A stretch of DNA of 64,000 bases from Nocardia carnea (GCF_029868855.1 NZ_JARWOV010000063.1:1-64000), one strand, 5' to 3'. Numbered from the stretch's first letter, positions 52,020 through 61,173 are shown. Notes: generated by a model not told the origin, from the sequence alone. Program-made: numbers and translations.

Positions 52020-53213
52020 CTACAGCGGTAGCTCGACCTCGGCGGTGCAGGAGACCAGCACACCGCCGTCCTGGTTGGTGAGTTTCAGCTTCACCTGGAC
52101 GAGCGGCACACCCCAGCTCGATTCCGGTGTCTTGTCGACGATCTCGGCGTCGAAATAGGTGACATCGCCCTCGAACGCCGGCCCGCGGAAATCGGCCTTG
52201 GTGTGCCGGACCATACCGTCGTTACCGGCCCAGTAGGCCAGGTAGTCCGTGCACCACGCACCCATCGTGGCCCCGTATCCGTAGGCCCGGGCCATTCCGA
52301 CATCACTGGCCTTGTCGGCGTCGATATGGCCGCGGGAGGGCCCGACATACAGGCCGTCGCGTAACCGGGGGTCGATTTTCGCGCCCTCTTCGTCGAATCC
52401 GAATCCCTCGGTCCAGCCCGGATCCTGGTAGACCCACGGATCCTCGATACCTGCGGGCGCCGTCCACCGGAAGGTACCCCAGATATTGAACAGGAACGCC
52501 CGGTACTCGGTGGTGAAGCCGGCGATACTGTGCGGCCCGATCACCCGCCGCGGGAGTTTGTCGCCGACCTTCACCTCGTCGAAATGCGGTGATACACCGA
52601 GCCGGTTCGACATGAGCCATTCCGTACGCAACGCGTCGACCTCGGCGAGTTCGGCGGCCGTCCATTTCTTGATCTCGCCGAGCTGGTTCTCGTACATTCC
52701 GCGCTTGTTGGCTTCCTCGGCGAGGTAGCGGATGGCGGTGGACCGTTCCTTGGCGACGAGTGCCCCGTGCTGGTTGCGGTGGACGGTATCGCCGCGGGAG
52801 AACATGGTGGGCCCGGCGAATTTGGTTTCGGCCACCTTGTAGTCGTGGAACCGCCGTTCCTGGAACAACTGGTCACCGGGCCGCACGGGGCAGCCGTAGA
52901 ACCACCATTCCTCCCCGCCGAAGATCAGGTGGCTGTTCGGGATACGCCCCACGCAGGCCGGTGCCGCACCGTGACCGTAATCGAGGGCGACCGCGATCGA
53001 CTGTGGTGCCACGAGTCCGCCGTAGCGGGATTCGCGGGCGAACTCCTGATCCCAGTGCAGCGGGTTCGGGTAGTCCATGGCCATCACCCAGCGGCGGATA
53101 TCGGAGGTGCTGCACGGATCCCACAGCTGGCCGCCGCCGATGGGTTTGCCGACACGATGGTCGACATCGCTCAGGTCGAGTTCGACGGTCGGTTCGGTCG
53201 CCTTTTCGGTCAC
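52020..53213 (-). CDS. MaoC/FAS1-like double-hotdog acyl dehydratase
   Basis: A 397-residue protein with two hotdog domains. The first contains VMAMDYPNPLHWDQEFARES, with the N-x2-H-x-D type hydratase motif, and VAPQSIAVALDYGH. The second contains GHIDADKASDVGMARAYGYG and a KADFRGPAFEGDVTYFDAEI strand. Family: FAS1-like dehydratase domain proteins that hydrate trans-2-enoyl-CoAs. It sits between an acyl-CoA ligase and an enoyl reductase gene in one operon, fitting a hydratase step in a CoA pathway. Confidence 0.87.
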   Translation of the reverse strand: MTEKATEPTVELDLSDVDHRVGKPIGGGQLWDPCSTSDIRRWVMAMDYPNPLHWDQEFARESRYGGLVAPQSIAVALDYGHGAAPACVGRIPNSHLIFGGEEWWFYGCPVRPGDQLFQERRFHDYKVAETKFAGPTMFSRGDTVHRNQHGALVAKERSTAIRYLAEEANKRGMYENQLGEIKKWTAAELAEVDALRTEWLMSNRLGVSPHFDEVKVGDKLPRRVIGPHSIAGFTTEYRAFLFNIWGTFRWTAPAGIEDPWVYQDPGWTEGFGFDEEGAKIDPRLRDGLYVGPSRGHIDADKASDVGMARAYGYGATMGAWCTDYLAYWAGNDGMVRHTKADFRGPAFEGDVTYFDAEIVDKTPESSWGVPLVQVKLKLTNQDGGVLVSCTAEVELPL

Positions 53214-53226
53214 GAGAAACTCCTGC

Positions 53227-54210
53227 TCAGCGGTTCACATCGACAACTATGCGGCCGCGGACGGTACCCGCGAGGAAACCACCGGCCGCCTCGATCGCCT
53301 CGCCGAGGGAGATCTCCCGGGCGATCGAGTCGAGTACGGCGGGGTCCAGATCGCGGGCCAGGCGACCCCAGGCGTCGAGACGTTTCTGGAGGGGCGCCAT
53401 CACACTGTCCACGCCCAGCAGCGAGACGCCGCGCAGGATGAACGGGGCGACGGACGCCGGGAAATCCATGCCCTGGGCCAGCCCGCAGGCGGCCACCGCG
53501 CCGCCGTAGCGGGTCTGCGCGGCGGCATTGGCCAGGGTGTGGCTGCCGGCGGTGTCGACGACACCGGCCCAGCGTTCTTTCTGCAGCGGTTTGCCCTTTT
53601 CGGCGAGTTCGGCGCGGTCCACGACCGTGGTGGCGCCGAGCTGCTTCAGGTAGGCGTGCTCGCCGGCCTTGCCGGTGGCGGCGGCGACGGTGAATCCGGC
53701 CTTGGTGAGCAGGGCGATGGCGACACTGCCGACCCCGCCGGTCGCGCCGGTGACCAGGATTTCGCCGGCGTCCGGGGTGAGGCCGTGGTTGTGCAGCGCG
53801 TCCACGCAGAGCGCGGCGGTGTAGCCGGCGGTGCCGATCGCCATGGCCTGACGCTCGCTGAATTCGGCGGGCAGCGGGATCAGCCAGTCGCCGTCGAGCC
53901 GGGCGCGCTGGGCGAGGCCGCCCCAGTGGGTTTCGCCGACGCCCCAGCCGTTCAGAACCACCTTGTCACCGGCGGACCAGCGGGCGTGGCTGCTCGCGGT
54001 CACCGTGCCGGCCAGGTCGATACCGGGAACCATCGGGAATTTGCGCACCACGGGGGAGGCGCCGGTGATCGCGAGGGCGTCCTTGTAGTTGAGGGTGGAA
54101 TAGCCCACCTCGATCTCGACATCGCCCTCGGGCAACTGGGCCTCGTCGACGTCGGTGAGTTCGACCTGCGGGCCGTTTTCGCCCTTGTCGATGACAACTG
54201 CGGAGAACAT
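53227..54210 (-). CDS. acuI: Acrylyl-CoA reductase-type MDR enzyme (AcuI/YhdH family)
   Basis: A 327-residue MDR protein: [60 protein letters not shown] and nucleotide-binding [15 protein letters not shown] match AcuI/YhdH. It reduces acrylyl-CoA or another 2-enoyl-CoA with NADPH and could salvage a C3 fragment or reduce an enoyl intermediate. First gene of its operon; a motif-1 palindrome lies 100 bp upstream. Confidence 0.9.
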   Translation of the reverse strand: MFSAVVIDKGENGPQVELTDVDEAQLPEGDVEIEVGYSTLNYKDALAITGASPVVRKFPMVPGIDLAGTVTASSHARWSAGDKVVLNGWGVGETHWGGLAQRARLDGDWLIPLPAEFSERQAMAIGTAGYTAALCVDALHNHGLTPDAGEILVTGATGGVGSVAIALLTKAGFTVAAATGKAGEHAYLKQLGATTVVDRAELAEKGKPLQKERWAGVVDTAGSHTLANAAAQTRYGGAVAACGLAQGMDFPASVAPFILRGVSLLGVDSVMAPLQKRLDAWGRLARDLDPAVLDSIAREISLGEAIEAAGGFLAGTVRGRIVVDVNR

Positions 54211-54309
54211 CGGTGATGTGGTCCTTCCTCGATTCGTTCGGGATACCGTGCCGTTCCAGCATCTCGAACGGCAACAGCTCGGTGGACGGGTGCCGGTCCG
54301 TTCGCAGTT

Positions 54310-54324
54310 GAGAATTCAATTCTC
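54310..54324. promoter_or_regulatory. Motif-1 operator upstream of acuI
   Basis: GAGAATTCAATTCTC, perfect 6-bp arms with a 3-bp spacer, in an AT-rich patch between the stop of the SDR gene and the start of acuI. Confidence 0.68.
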
Positions 54325-54383
54325 TAATTTCAAGAATTATATTTCCAGCCGCGATTATCGCTGTCAACACCCGGCCCGCGGGG

Positions 54384-55379
54384 TCAGCGCGCCGTCCACC
54401 CGCCGTCGACGACGATGGTCTGCCCGGTGACATAACGGCCCGCATCGCCGGCCAGCCAGGCAACCGCACCGACCATGTCCTCGGCGGTACCTTCGGTGGG
54501 CAGCGGAATATTGCGCCGCAGGTACTCGGCGCCCCGCTCGCTGTCGTACAAACTGCCGGTGATCTCACTGCGGAAGAACCCCGGCGCCACCGTGTTCACC
54601 CGGATCGAATGGCGTGCCCACTGGACGGCGAGTTCCGAAGTGAGGCCGGATAATCCGGCTTTGCTCGCGGCGTAGGAAGCCTGCGGAATACCCGGCACAC
54701 CCACCCGGCCGCTGATCGAGGAGATGTTCACTATCGATCCACGGCCCAGATCCCGCATATACGGGAAAACCTGCTGCGCCAGCAGCAGCGGCGCCACCAG
54801 GTTGAGGTCGAGGGTGCGCCGGATATCGTCGAGCGGCTCGGATTCGGCACGTTCGGTGCCGAACCGGTTGCCCGCGGCGTTGACCAGGATCTCCGGCGGG
54901 CCCAGCTTCTCGGCGATCTCCGGGACGAACTCGGCGATCGCGGACGGGTCCGAAAGGTCTGCGCTCAGCGCGAGCCCTCCGATGTCTGCGGCCAGCGCGT
55001 CGAGCCGATCGCGCCGCCGCGCCACGACCGCGACCCGCGCGCCGAGCGCCGCCAGTGCCCGGCTCACTGCCGCTCCGAGCCCGGACGAAGCACCCGTGAC
55101 GATCGCGACACGTCCGCTCAGGTCGAAGGATCGCAATGCCGCCGTTCGCGCGCCGGCCACGGTGTGCTCGCCGGGTATCGGCGCGGGCCCCGTGCCTCCG
55201 GCCGGCTCTGCTGTTTCCGGTCCCGGCTGCGGCTGCCCGTGTATCCCGGGTCTGCGTGAGGGCCGTGCCTCGCGCCGCCGCGCTGTCGTCTCCTTCCCTG
55301 TTTCGCCCATTCCGGGATTGCCGAGCGCGGACGAAAATGCTGTCGGGCGCTGTGGCGCCGCCGGGTCCGGCCCGCTCAT
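54384..55379 (-). CDS. SDR-family oxidoreductase with disordered N-terminal extension
   Basis: A 331-residue protein. The SDR domain starts near residue 85: TGASSGLG at 95-102, NAAGNRFG, ISSISG, YAASKAG (catalytic Tyr and Lys) and a C-terminal VTGQTIVVDGGW. The first 84 residues are Pro/Gly/Arg/Glu-rich and look disordered. The ATG overlaps the ligase stop in ATGA, supporting the long start, although initiation further in would give a normal 250-residue SDR. Probably a hydroxyacyl-CoA dehydrogenase in the ligase operon. Confidence 0.83.
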   Translation of the reverse strand: MSGPDPAAPQRPTAFSSALGNPGMGETGKETTARRREARPSRRPGIHGQPQPGPETAEPAGGTGPAPIPGEHTVAGARTAALRSFDLSGRVAIVTGASSGLGAAVSRALAALGARVAVVARRRDRLDALAADIGGLALSADLSDPSAIAEFVPEIAEKLGPPEILVNAAGNRFGTERAESEPLDDIRRTLDLNLVAPLLLAQQVFPYMRDLGRGSIVNISSISGRVGVPGIPQASYAASKAGLSGLTSELAVQWARHSIRVNTVAPGFFRSEITGSLYDSERGAEYLRRNIPLPTEGTAEDMVGAVAWLAGDAGRYVTGQTIVVDGGWTAR

Positions 55380-56926
55380 GCCGTGTCCGCGCGGGAGATC
55401 AGGTCGGGTAGCTGTGCCCGCACCACCTTGCCCATGGCGTTGGTGGGCAGGGCCTCGACCGCGGCCCATACCTCGGGCACCTTGTAGCCGGCGAGTTCGC
55501 GCCGGCAGTGTTCGGCGAGTTCGGTGAAATCCACGGCCGCTCCGTTCGTCTGGATCACTGCCGCGACCTGCTGACCGAGTCGTTCGTGCGGTATCCCGCA
55601 GACCGCGGATCTGCCGACCGCGGGATGAGTGTCGAGCACTCGCTCGACCTCGAGCGGGTAGATATTCGCACTCCCGCGGATGATCACCATTTTCTTCCGG
55701 TCCAGCAGGGTGAGCCGGCCGTCCGAATCGACCGTACCGATATCGCCGGTGGCGACCGGGCCCGCCGGTGGTGGTTCGATCTTGCCGCCGGCCCAGTGCC
55801 CGAGCAGCGGGCGCCACAGGTTCGCCCACGCGCCGTCGGTTCGGGCCGATAGTCGCAGTTCGCCTATTTCGCCCGGTGCAAGCCGTTTTCCGCGGTCGTC
55901 GTAGGCCGCGACGTCGTAGTGCGGCAGCACCGTGCCGCTCGTTCGCGGTCGCCATTCCGCACCGGGTGGGTCGATCGACACCACGGTCGGCGCCTCGGTG
56001 AGGCCGTAGGTCACCCGCGGCACCAGGCCGTGCGCGGCGGCGAATGCCTCGCGGAGTCGATCCGGGGTGTCGCTACCGCCGCTCCACACCTCACGCAGCG
56101 AACCGAGATCCAGTTCCGGGCGGGCGGCCAGATCGTGGAGCTGGGCGGGCGCCCCGTTCCAGACGGTCACCCTCCGGCCGGCGATCCATTCGGCGACCCC
56201 GGCCGCATCCCGGCGATCCATGATGACTGCGCAGCCGCCTGCCTGGGCGGTGAGCAGTGTGGACAACACGATCATGTTGAGGATGGTCAGCGGGAAGCTG
56301 TCGCCTTTGCGCAGATCCGGGCCCCAGTCGCGGGTCGCGACCAGAACTGCGCCGGGCAGCAGCATATTGCGCTGACTGTGGACCACCGCCTTCGGTCGCC
56401 CGGAGGTTCCGCTGGTGAATGCGATACCGGCGGGTGCGTCGAATACGGTCTCGACCGGCGGTGCGGTGGGCGCATCCTGAGCTGCTGCCCACCGGGTGGT
56501 ATCCACCCGGGCCGGTGTGTCGAGTAGGCAGCGGGGGCCCGCCAGAACGACCCGCGGTTCGATCAGATCGTGCAGATACTGTTGTTCGGCCCCGGCCATC
56601 GCCTCGCCGATACCCGCCCAGATCGCTCCGATCCGCTGAGCGCCGTGGAATGCGGCGACGATATCGAGGTCGTTGGGCAGGCAGGCCGCCACCCGGTCGC
56701 CGGGGCGTACGCCGAAGGACCACAGTGCCGCCGCAGCGGCATCGGCGTGCTCATCGAGTTCGCGGTAGCTCCAGACGCCCGACGCCGCCTCGATCGCTGG
56801 GGCGTCCGGACGCACGGTGAGAGCCGGCTCCAGTAGCGCCGCGATGGACGCCGGCAGCTGCGCCACGCGGCCGGTCTCGGGGTCTCCACCGCCGGAAGCG
56901 ACGTTCTCGCCATTGAAAATGGGCAC
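55376..56926 (-). CDS. AMP-dependent acyl-CoA ligase
   Basis: A 516-residue ANL ligase: P-loop AFTSGTSGRPKAVVHSQ, VTYGLTEAPTVVSI, ATGDIGTVDSDGRLTLLDRK, IIRGSANIYPLEVERVL and the catalytic Lys in TNAMGKVVRAQL. It activates an unknown acid to acyl-CoA. GTG start without a Shine-Dalgarno sequence; a motif-2 element ends 16 bp upstream, the same distance as at 43638, so a leaderless mRNA is plausible. Coupled to the SDR gene and divergent from the CoA-transferase operon. Confidence 0.89.
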   Translation of the reverse strand: MPIFNGENVASGGGDPETGRVAQLPASIAALLEPALTVRPDAPAIEAASGVWSYRELDEHADAAAAALWSFGVRPGDRVAACLPNDLDIVAAFHGAQRIGAIWAGIGEAMAGAEQQYLHDLIEPRVVLAGPRCLLDTPARVDTTRWAAAQDAPTAPPVETVFDAPAGIAFTSGTSGRPKAVVHSQRNMLLPGAVLVATRDWGPDLRKGDSFPLTILNMIVLSTLLTAQAGGCAVIMDRRDAAGVAEWIAGRRVTVWNGAPAQLHDLAARPELDLGSLREVWSGGSDTPDRLREAFAAAHGLVPRVTYGLTEAPTVVSIDPPGAEWRPRTSGTVLPHYDVAAYDDRGKRLAPGEIGELRLSARTDGAWANLWRPLLGHWAGGKIEPPPAGPVATGDIGTVDSDGRLTLLDRKKMVIIRGSANIYPLEVERVLDTHPAVGRSAVCGIPHERLGQQVAAVIQTNGAAVDFTELAEHCRRELAGYKVPEVWAAVEALPTNAMGKVVRAQLPDLISRADTA

Positions 56927-57007
56927 CTGTACTTGATATCACTATCCTTACAAAGATTCATCAGATAGCCGTCGATTTCTTCGCGCGGCCCGGTGAAGGT
57001 AGGGCAT
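56927..57007. promoter_or_regulatory. Divergent promoter with motif-2 copy (56943-56958)
   Basis: On the minus strand AATCTTTGTAAGGATA matches 13 of 16 positions of the site at 43606 and lies at the same distance from the start codon of the ligase. The 81-bp region must also serve the plus-strand CoA-transferase operon, so one bound protein could control both. Confidence 0.55.
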
Positions 57008-58585
57008 ATGCAGCACACAGGGCCGCTGGCCGGGGTCCGGGTCGTCGATCTGACCGCGATGGTGATGGGTCCCTACTGCACCCAGATCATGGCCGATATG
57101 GGCGCCGATGTGATCAAGGTGGAACCCCCGGCCGGAGACAACACCCGCTACATCTCGGTGGGTCCCGAGGAGGGAATGGGTGGGGTCTTCGTGAATGTGA
57201 ACCGTGGTAAACGCAGTGTGGTCCTCGATCTGCGGGTGGATTCGAACAAGGCGGTGCTGCGCGAGCTGATCGCCGAAGCCGACGTCTTCATCCACTCCAT
57301 GCGCGGAAAAGCCGTCACCGCATTGGGTTTCGGATACGAACAGGTGGCCGAGACGAACCCGGCCATCGTGTACACCAACTGCTACGGCTACGGCCGCCGC
57401 GGCCCCGACGCCGACCGCACCGCCTACGACGACACCATCCAGGCCGAATGCGGGTTGCCGTATGTGCAGCAGTTGCTGACCGGCGAACCGGGTTATGTCG
57501 GCACCATCATGGCCGACAAGGTCGCCGGGATGACCGCCCTCTACGCGACGATGATGGCGCTGTTCCACCGCGAACGCACCGGCGAAGGGCAGGAAGTCGA
57601 GGTGGCCATGTTCGAGACCATGGCCGCGTTCATGCTGGTGGAACACGCCAACGGTGCCCTTTTCGATCCGCCCCTCGGCACTGCCGCCTACCCGCGCGCG
57701 GTCACGAATGAACGCACCCCGTACCGCACCGCCGACGGGTACATCTCCGCGCTGGTCTACAACGACAAACAGTGGAACGCCTTCATCGGTGCGGTCGATC
57801 CGCCCTGGGCGGGCCCCGAATTCGCGACCCTCGCGCAGCGCGCCGCCCGGATCGGCACCGTGTACGCGCACCTACGCGAAACCTTCCGCGGCCGTACCAC
57901 CGCGGAATGGCTGGTCCTGCTGAACTCCCTCGATATCCCGGCCGCGCCCGTGCACACTCTCGACGAACTACTCGACAACCCGCACCTGACCGCCACCGGC
58001 TTCTTCGAAACAGTCGAAACACCTACCGGCCCGGTGCGTTTCCCGGGACCACCCACCTGGTTCTCGCGCACCCCTGGCCGGGTTGCCGGCCCGGCGCCCC
58101 GACTCGGTGAGCACACTCCGGAAATTCTGGGCGGTGGTTCCGGAACCCCGGCATCGCCGGACTCGGCGCGGGCCGCATGGTCCGCACGAGCCGAACGGTC
58201 CGGCTCGTTTCCGCGACAAGCCGCCGGTCCGGCAGAAGCCACCGGGCCGCTGGGGCCGGGACTTTCCGCCTGGACGGCGGAGTCCCCCGGAGCCGCTCAT
58301 CCACCGGATGCCGAGGGTGCCGGAGGTGCCGGCGGCTCTGCGGGTTCCGTGCGCGCGGGTGCGCCCGGTTTCACCGAGCCGTCGGGGTTACCCAGGCCTG
58401 TGCGATCCGGGATTACCCGGGCGCCGAGTTCGGCCGAAACGGTCCTGCCCAGTGGGCCGGTGGAGCCCGGCTCCGCGGGATCGTCGCGATCTTCCGCGGC
58501 AGCCGCGGGGCATGACGCAAGGATGGGCGCGGGCGGGCCGGCCGGCGTGCGGGACGTCGGCACAGGCCGAGCGGATCGCCGGTGA
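57008..58585 (+). CDS. CoA-transferase family III with long C-terminal low-complexity tail
   Basis: A 525-residue protein. Residues 1 to about 375 are a complete CaiB/BaiF enzyme: GVRVVDLTAMVMGPYCTQIM, DVIKVEPPAGDNTRY, catalytic Asp170 in TIMADKVAGMTALYA, and LGEHTPEILGGG at the normal end. About 150 further residues are Ala/Gly/Pro/Ser-rich with no domain. The stop overlaps the next start in GTGA, so the tail is probably translated. It transfers CoA to a carboxylate. ATG with AAGG-type site chosen over a GTG 15 bp upstream. Confidence 0.87.
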   Translation: MQHTGPLAGVRVVDLTAMVMGPYCTQIMADMGADVIKVEPPAGDNTRYISVGPEEGMGGVFVNVNRGKRSVVLDLRVDSNKAVLRELIAEADVFIHSMRGKAVTALGFGYEQVAETNPAIVYTNCYGYGRRGPDADRTAYDDTIQAECGLPYVQQLLTGEPGYVGTIMADKVAGMTALYATMMALFHRERTGEGQEVEVAMFETMAAFMLVEHANGALFDPPLGTAAYPRAVTNERTPYRTADGYISALVYNDKQWNAFIGAVDPPWAGPEFATLAQRAARIGTVYAHLRETFRGRTTAEWLVLLNSLDIPAAPVHTLDELLDNPHLTATGFFETVETPTGPVRFPGPPTWFSRTPGRVAGPAPRLGEHTPEILGGGSGTPASPDSARAAWSARAERSGSFPRQAAGPAEATGPLGPGLSAWTAESPGAAHPPDAEGAGGAGGSAGSVRAGAPGFTEPSGLPRPVRSGITRAPSSAETVLPSGPVEPGSAGSSRSSAAAAGHDARMGAGGPAGVRDVGTGRADRR

Positions 58586-59850
58586 CTACGGTCGAGGCCG
58601 GCGAGCTGGACCTGCGCCGATACCTGCGGCCGGGCGACCGGATTGTCATAGGTCAGGCCTGCGGGGAACCGAGCACCCTCATCGAGACGCTGATCGCGCA
58701 GGGGCGTGAGATCGGGGGACTGGGCGCCTTCGTCGCCACCAGTTTCTCGGGCATCTTCACCCCGGAATCCATCGAATCGTTCGCGCTGTCGAGTATGGGG
58801 GCGATCGGTTCGCTGCGCACCCTCGCCCGGGCGCACCGACTCGGCATCATCCCGTGCCATGTCAGCCGGGTGGGACCGATGATCGAAGCCGGAACGCTGG
58901 GCTGCGATGTGGCTTTCGTACAGGTCAGTCCCGCCGACGAGAGCGGCCGGCACAGTTTCGGGCTGATCGGCGACCACACCCGGGCGGCGGTGGACCGGGC
59001 GCGGGTGGTGATCGCCGAGGTCAACGAGCGAGTGCCGTACACGTTCGGTGAAGGGTTGCGTGCCGAGGAGATCGATTGCGCGGTGCGGGTCTCGCGCAGC
59101 CCGGTGCAGGTCCCGCCCGCCGCGATCGGCCCCACCGATGAAAAGATCGCAAAATATATCGCCTCCTATATCGAGGACGGTGCCGTGCTCCAGGTGGGTG
59201 TCGGTGCCGTACCCGACGCCGTGCTACGCCTGCTGGGCGACCGCCGGGACCTGGGGCTCCATTCCGGGATGATCGGTGACGGTGTGGTCGACCTGATCGA
59301 GGCCGGTGCGGTCACCAACGCGCGCAAGCCGATCGACCCGGGCGTCACAGTGACCGGCGCCCTCATCGGCACCGACCGGCTGTACCGTTTCGCCGACCGC
59401 AACCCCCAGGTGCGGCTGTGCCCGACGTCCTACACCCACGACGCGGCGGTACTCGCCGGACTCGACCGGCTGGTCACCCTCAACTCCGCCATGGAAGTCG
59501 ATCTCACCGGTCAGGTGAACGCCGAGCAGAGCGGACCGGCCTACCTGGGTGGGACCGGCGGCCAGGTCGATTTCGTCCGGGCCGGAGCCCGCTCGCGCGG
59601 CGGGCATGCCGTGATCGCGCTGCCCGCCACCGCGAAAGGCGGCACCGTCAGCCGGATCACCGCCCAGCTGTCGGGTCCGGTGACCACCGCACGCAGCGAT
59701 GTGGATCTGATCGTCACCGAATTCGGTGCCGCCGAACTCGCCGGCTGCCCGCTCGCCGAACGCGCCCGCCGGCTGATCGCTATCGCCCATCCGGATTTCC
59801 GGGAAGACCTGGACCGGGCCGCTTTCGAGATCGCGCGAAGAGGATTCTGA
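58582..59850 (+). CDS. CoA-transferase family I (acetyl-CoA hydrolase/4-hydroxybutyrate CoA-transferase-like)
   Basis: A 422-residue protein: LRPGDRIVIGQACGEPSTLI, DVAFVQVSPADESGRHSFG, GAVLQVGVGAVPDAVLRLLG, LGLHSGMIGDGVVDLIEAGA and NSAMEVDLTGQVNAEQSG with the Glu nucleophile. It exchanges CoA between acetate-like and other acids or hydrolyses acyl-CoA. GTG start overlaps the preceding gene; its stop overlaps the crotonase start in TGATG. Confidence 0.88.
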   Translation: MTTVEAGELDLRRYLRPGDRIVIGQACGEPSTLIETLIAQGREIGGLGAFVATSFSGIFTPESIESFALSSMGAIGSLRTLARAHRLGIIPCHVSRVGPMIEAGTLGCDVAFVQVSPADESGRHSFGLIGDHTRAAVDRARVVIAEVNERVPYTFGEGLRAEEIDCAVRVSRSPVQVPPAAIGPTDEKIAKYIASYIEDGAVLQVGVGAVPDAVLRLLGDRRDLGLHSGMIGDGVVDLIEAGAVTNARKPIDPGVTVTGALIGTDRLYRFADRNPQVRLCPTSYTHDAAVLAGLDRLVTLNSAMEVDLTGQVNAEQSGPAYLGGTGGQVDFVRAGARSRGGHAVIALPATAKGGTVSRITAQLSGPVTTARSDVDLIVTEFGAAELAGCPLAERARRLIAIAHPDFREDLDRAAFEIARRGF

Positions 59851-60617
59851 TGGCCGACCCCGTATTGTTCGACGCCCGTCCCGACGGGATCGCGGTCATC
59901 ACCCTCAACCGGCCCGACCGCCGCAACTGCCTGGACAAAGAGATCCGGGCGGGACTGTTCGACGCCTGGGACCGGTTCGAACACGACCCGTCTCTGGGGG
60001 TCGCGATCCTCACCGGCGCGGGACGCAAAGCCTTCTGCGCGGGCGGGGACCTGGCAGAAATGGTCGAAACCCGCATGGGCGAACCGCCCCGCGATATGTT
60101 CCCGCTGCCCTACGACACGATCGAACTGTCCAAACCGACCATCGCCGCGGTCAACGGCGCAGCCTTCGCCGGCGGCTGGATGATCGCCCAGGCCTGCGAC
60201 CTGTGCGTGGCCAGTACCACCGCCACCTTCGCCGTCACCGAGGTGAAGGTGGGCCGCAGTTCCCCCTGGGCGGCCCCGTTGATCCATATGATCCCGCAGC
60301 GGATCATGATGGAAATCCTGCTCACCGGCGACCCGGTCACCGCGCAGCGTGCCTACGAGATCGGGCTGGTCAACCGGCTCGCCGACCCCGGCGAACTGTT
60401 GGACACGGCCCTCGACCTGGCCGGCAGAATCCTGGCCGGTGCACCACTGTCGGTACGCGCGGCCCGCGAAACCGTCATGCTGGCGACCGAGATGGGCCGC
60501 TCGGCGGCCTTGGCGGCGGCCCGGCACGCCGCCTCCCGCGCCTACCGCAGTCGCGACGCCCAGGAAGGCCCCGCCGCGTTCGCGCAGAAGCGACCGCCGC
60601 GCTGGACGGGTGCATGA
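59850..60617 (+). CDS. Enoyl-CoA hydratase/isomerase family protein
   Basis: A 255-residue crotonase: IAVITLNRPDRRNCLDKEIR, FCAGGDLAEMVETRMG and GAAFAGGWMIAQACDLCVAS form the oxyanion hole; VTEVKVGRSSPWAAPLIHMI keeps one Glu in the active-site helix. Likely hydratase or isomerase of the second pathway. Last gene of the CoA-transferase operon, coupled by TGATG. Confidence 0.9.
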   Translation: MADPVLFDARPDGIAVITLNRPDRRNCLDKEIRAGLFDAWDRFEHDPSLGVAILTGAGRKAFCAGGDLAEMVETRMGEPPRDMFPLPYDTIELSKPTIAAVNGAAFAGGWMIAQACDLCVASTTATFAVTEVKVGRSSPWAAPLIHMIPQRIMMEILLTGDPVTAQRAYEIGLVNRLADPGELLDTALDLAGRILAGAPLSVRAARETVMLATEMGRSAALAAARHAASRAYRSRDAQEGPAAFAQKRPPRWTGA

Positions 60618-60690
60618 TTCATATCGGGAACCGACGCCATTCCGGCGAATCCCGGTGTGTCCGAGTGTCTTATCGAGCAATATCCCAGGC

Positions 60691-61128
60691 GTGACGCTCA
60701 GACGAATTCATCGAACAGTCCTCATGGCCGCCGTCGCCGCCGCGACCTTCACACCTTTCGCCCTCGCCCCGGCGGTGGCGGACGCGCCGTTCCTCGCCCC
60801 GGAGGTGACCTTCGCCGGCACGGCACCGGGAACGGTGACCGCGACTCTGCACAACCCCAACGACCGCGGGCAGTGCTGGGCCGAGGCGGGCGTCGGCCCG
60901 GAGAACAACCATGTCTTCTTCGGTGAGTCCAAACCGGAGTCGCTGGCGAATCCCGGCCAGACGGTGGAGACCTCACTGACCGGCTTGGAGCCCGGGTCGA
61001 CGATCACCGCCCGCGGCGGATGCGCCGATACCAGCCCGGCGGGCGGTTACGTACTGGGCGAAACGGTGACGGTCGCCGTCCCCGGCACCGTACCTGCCTC
61101 GGGCAGCAGCTTCGGCGGCCAGCGGTAG
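60691..61128 (+). CDS. Small secreted protein of unknown function
   Basis: A 145-residue protein with a Sec signal peptide (RRIHRTVLMAAVAAATFTPF, cleavage after AVA near residue 30). The mature part looks like a small beta-sandwich (PGTVTATLHNPNDRGQCW, LEPGSTITARGGCADTSP) with two Cys that could form a disulfide. GTG start after GAGC-type sequence; no strong ribosome site. No family recognised. Confidence 0.68.
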   Translation: MTLRRIHRTVLMAAVAAATFTPFALAPAVADAPFLAPEVTFAGTAPGTVTATLHNPNDRGQCWAEAGVGPENNHVFFGESKPESLANPGQTVETSLTGLEPGSTITARGGCADTSPAGGYVLGETVTVAVPGTVPASGSSFGGQR

Positions 61129-61173
61129 TCCTACCGACGAACGCGGGCCCTGACCGGTTTCAGCGGCCGAATT

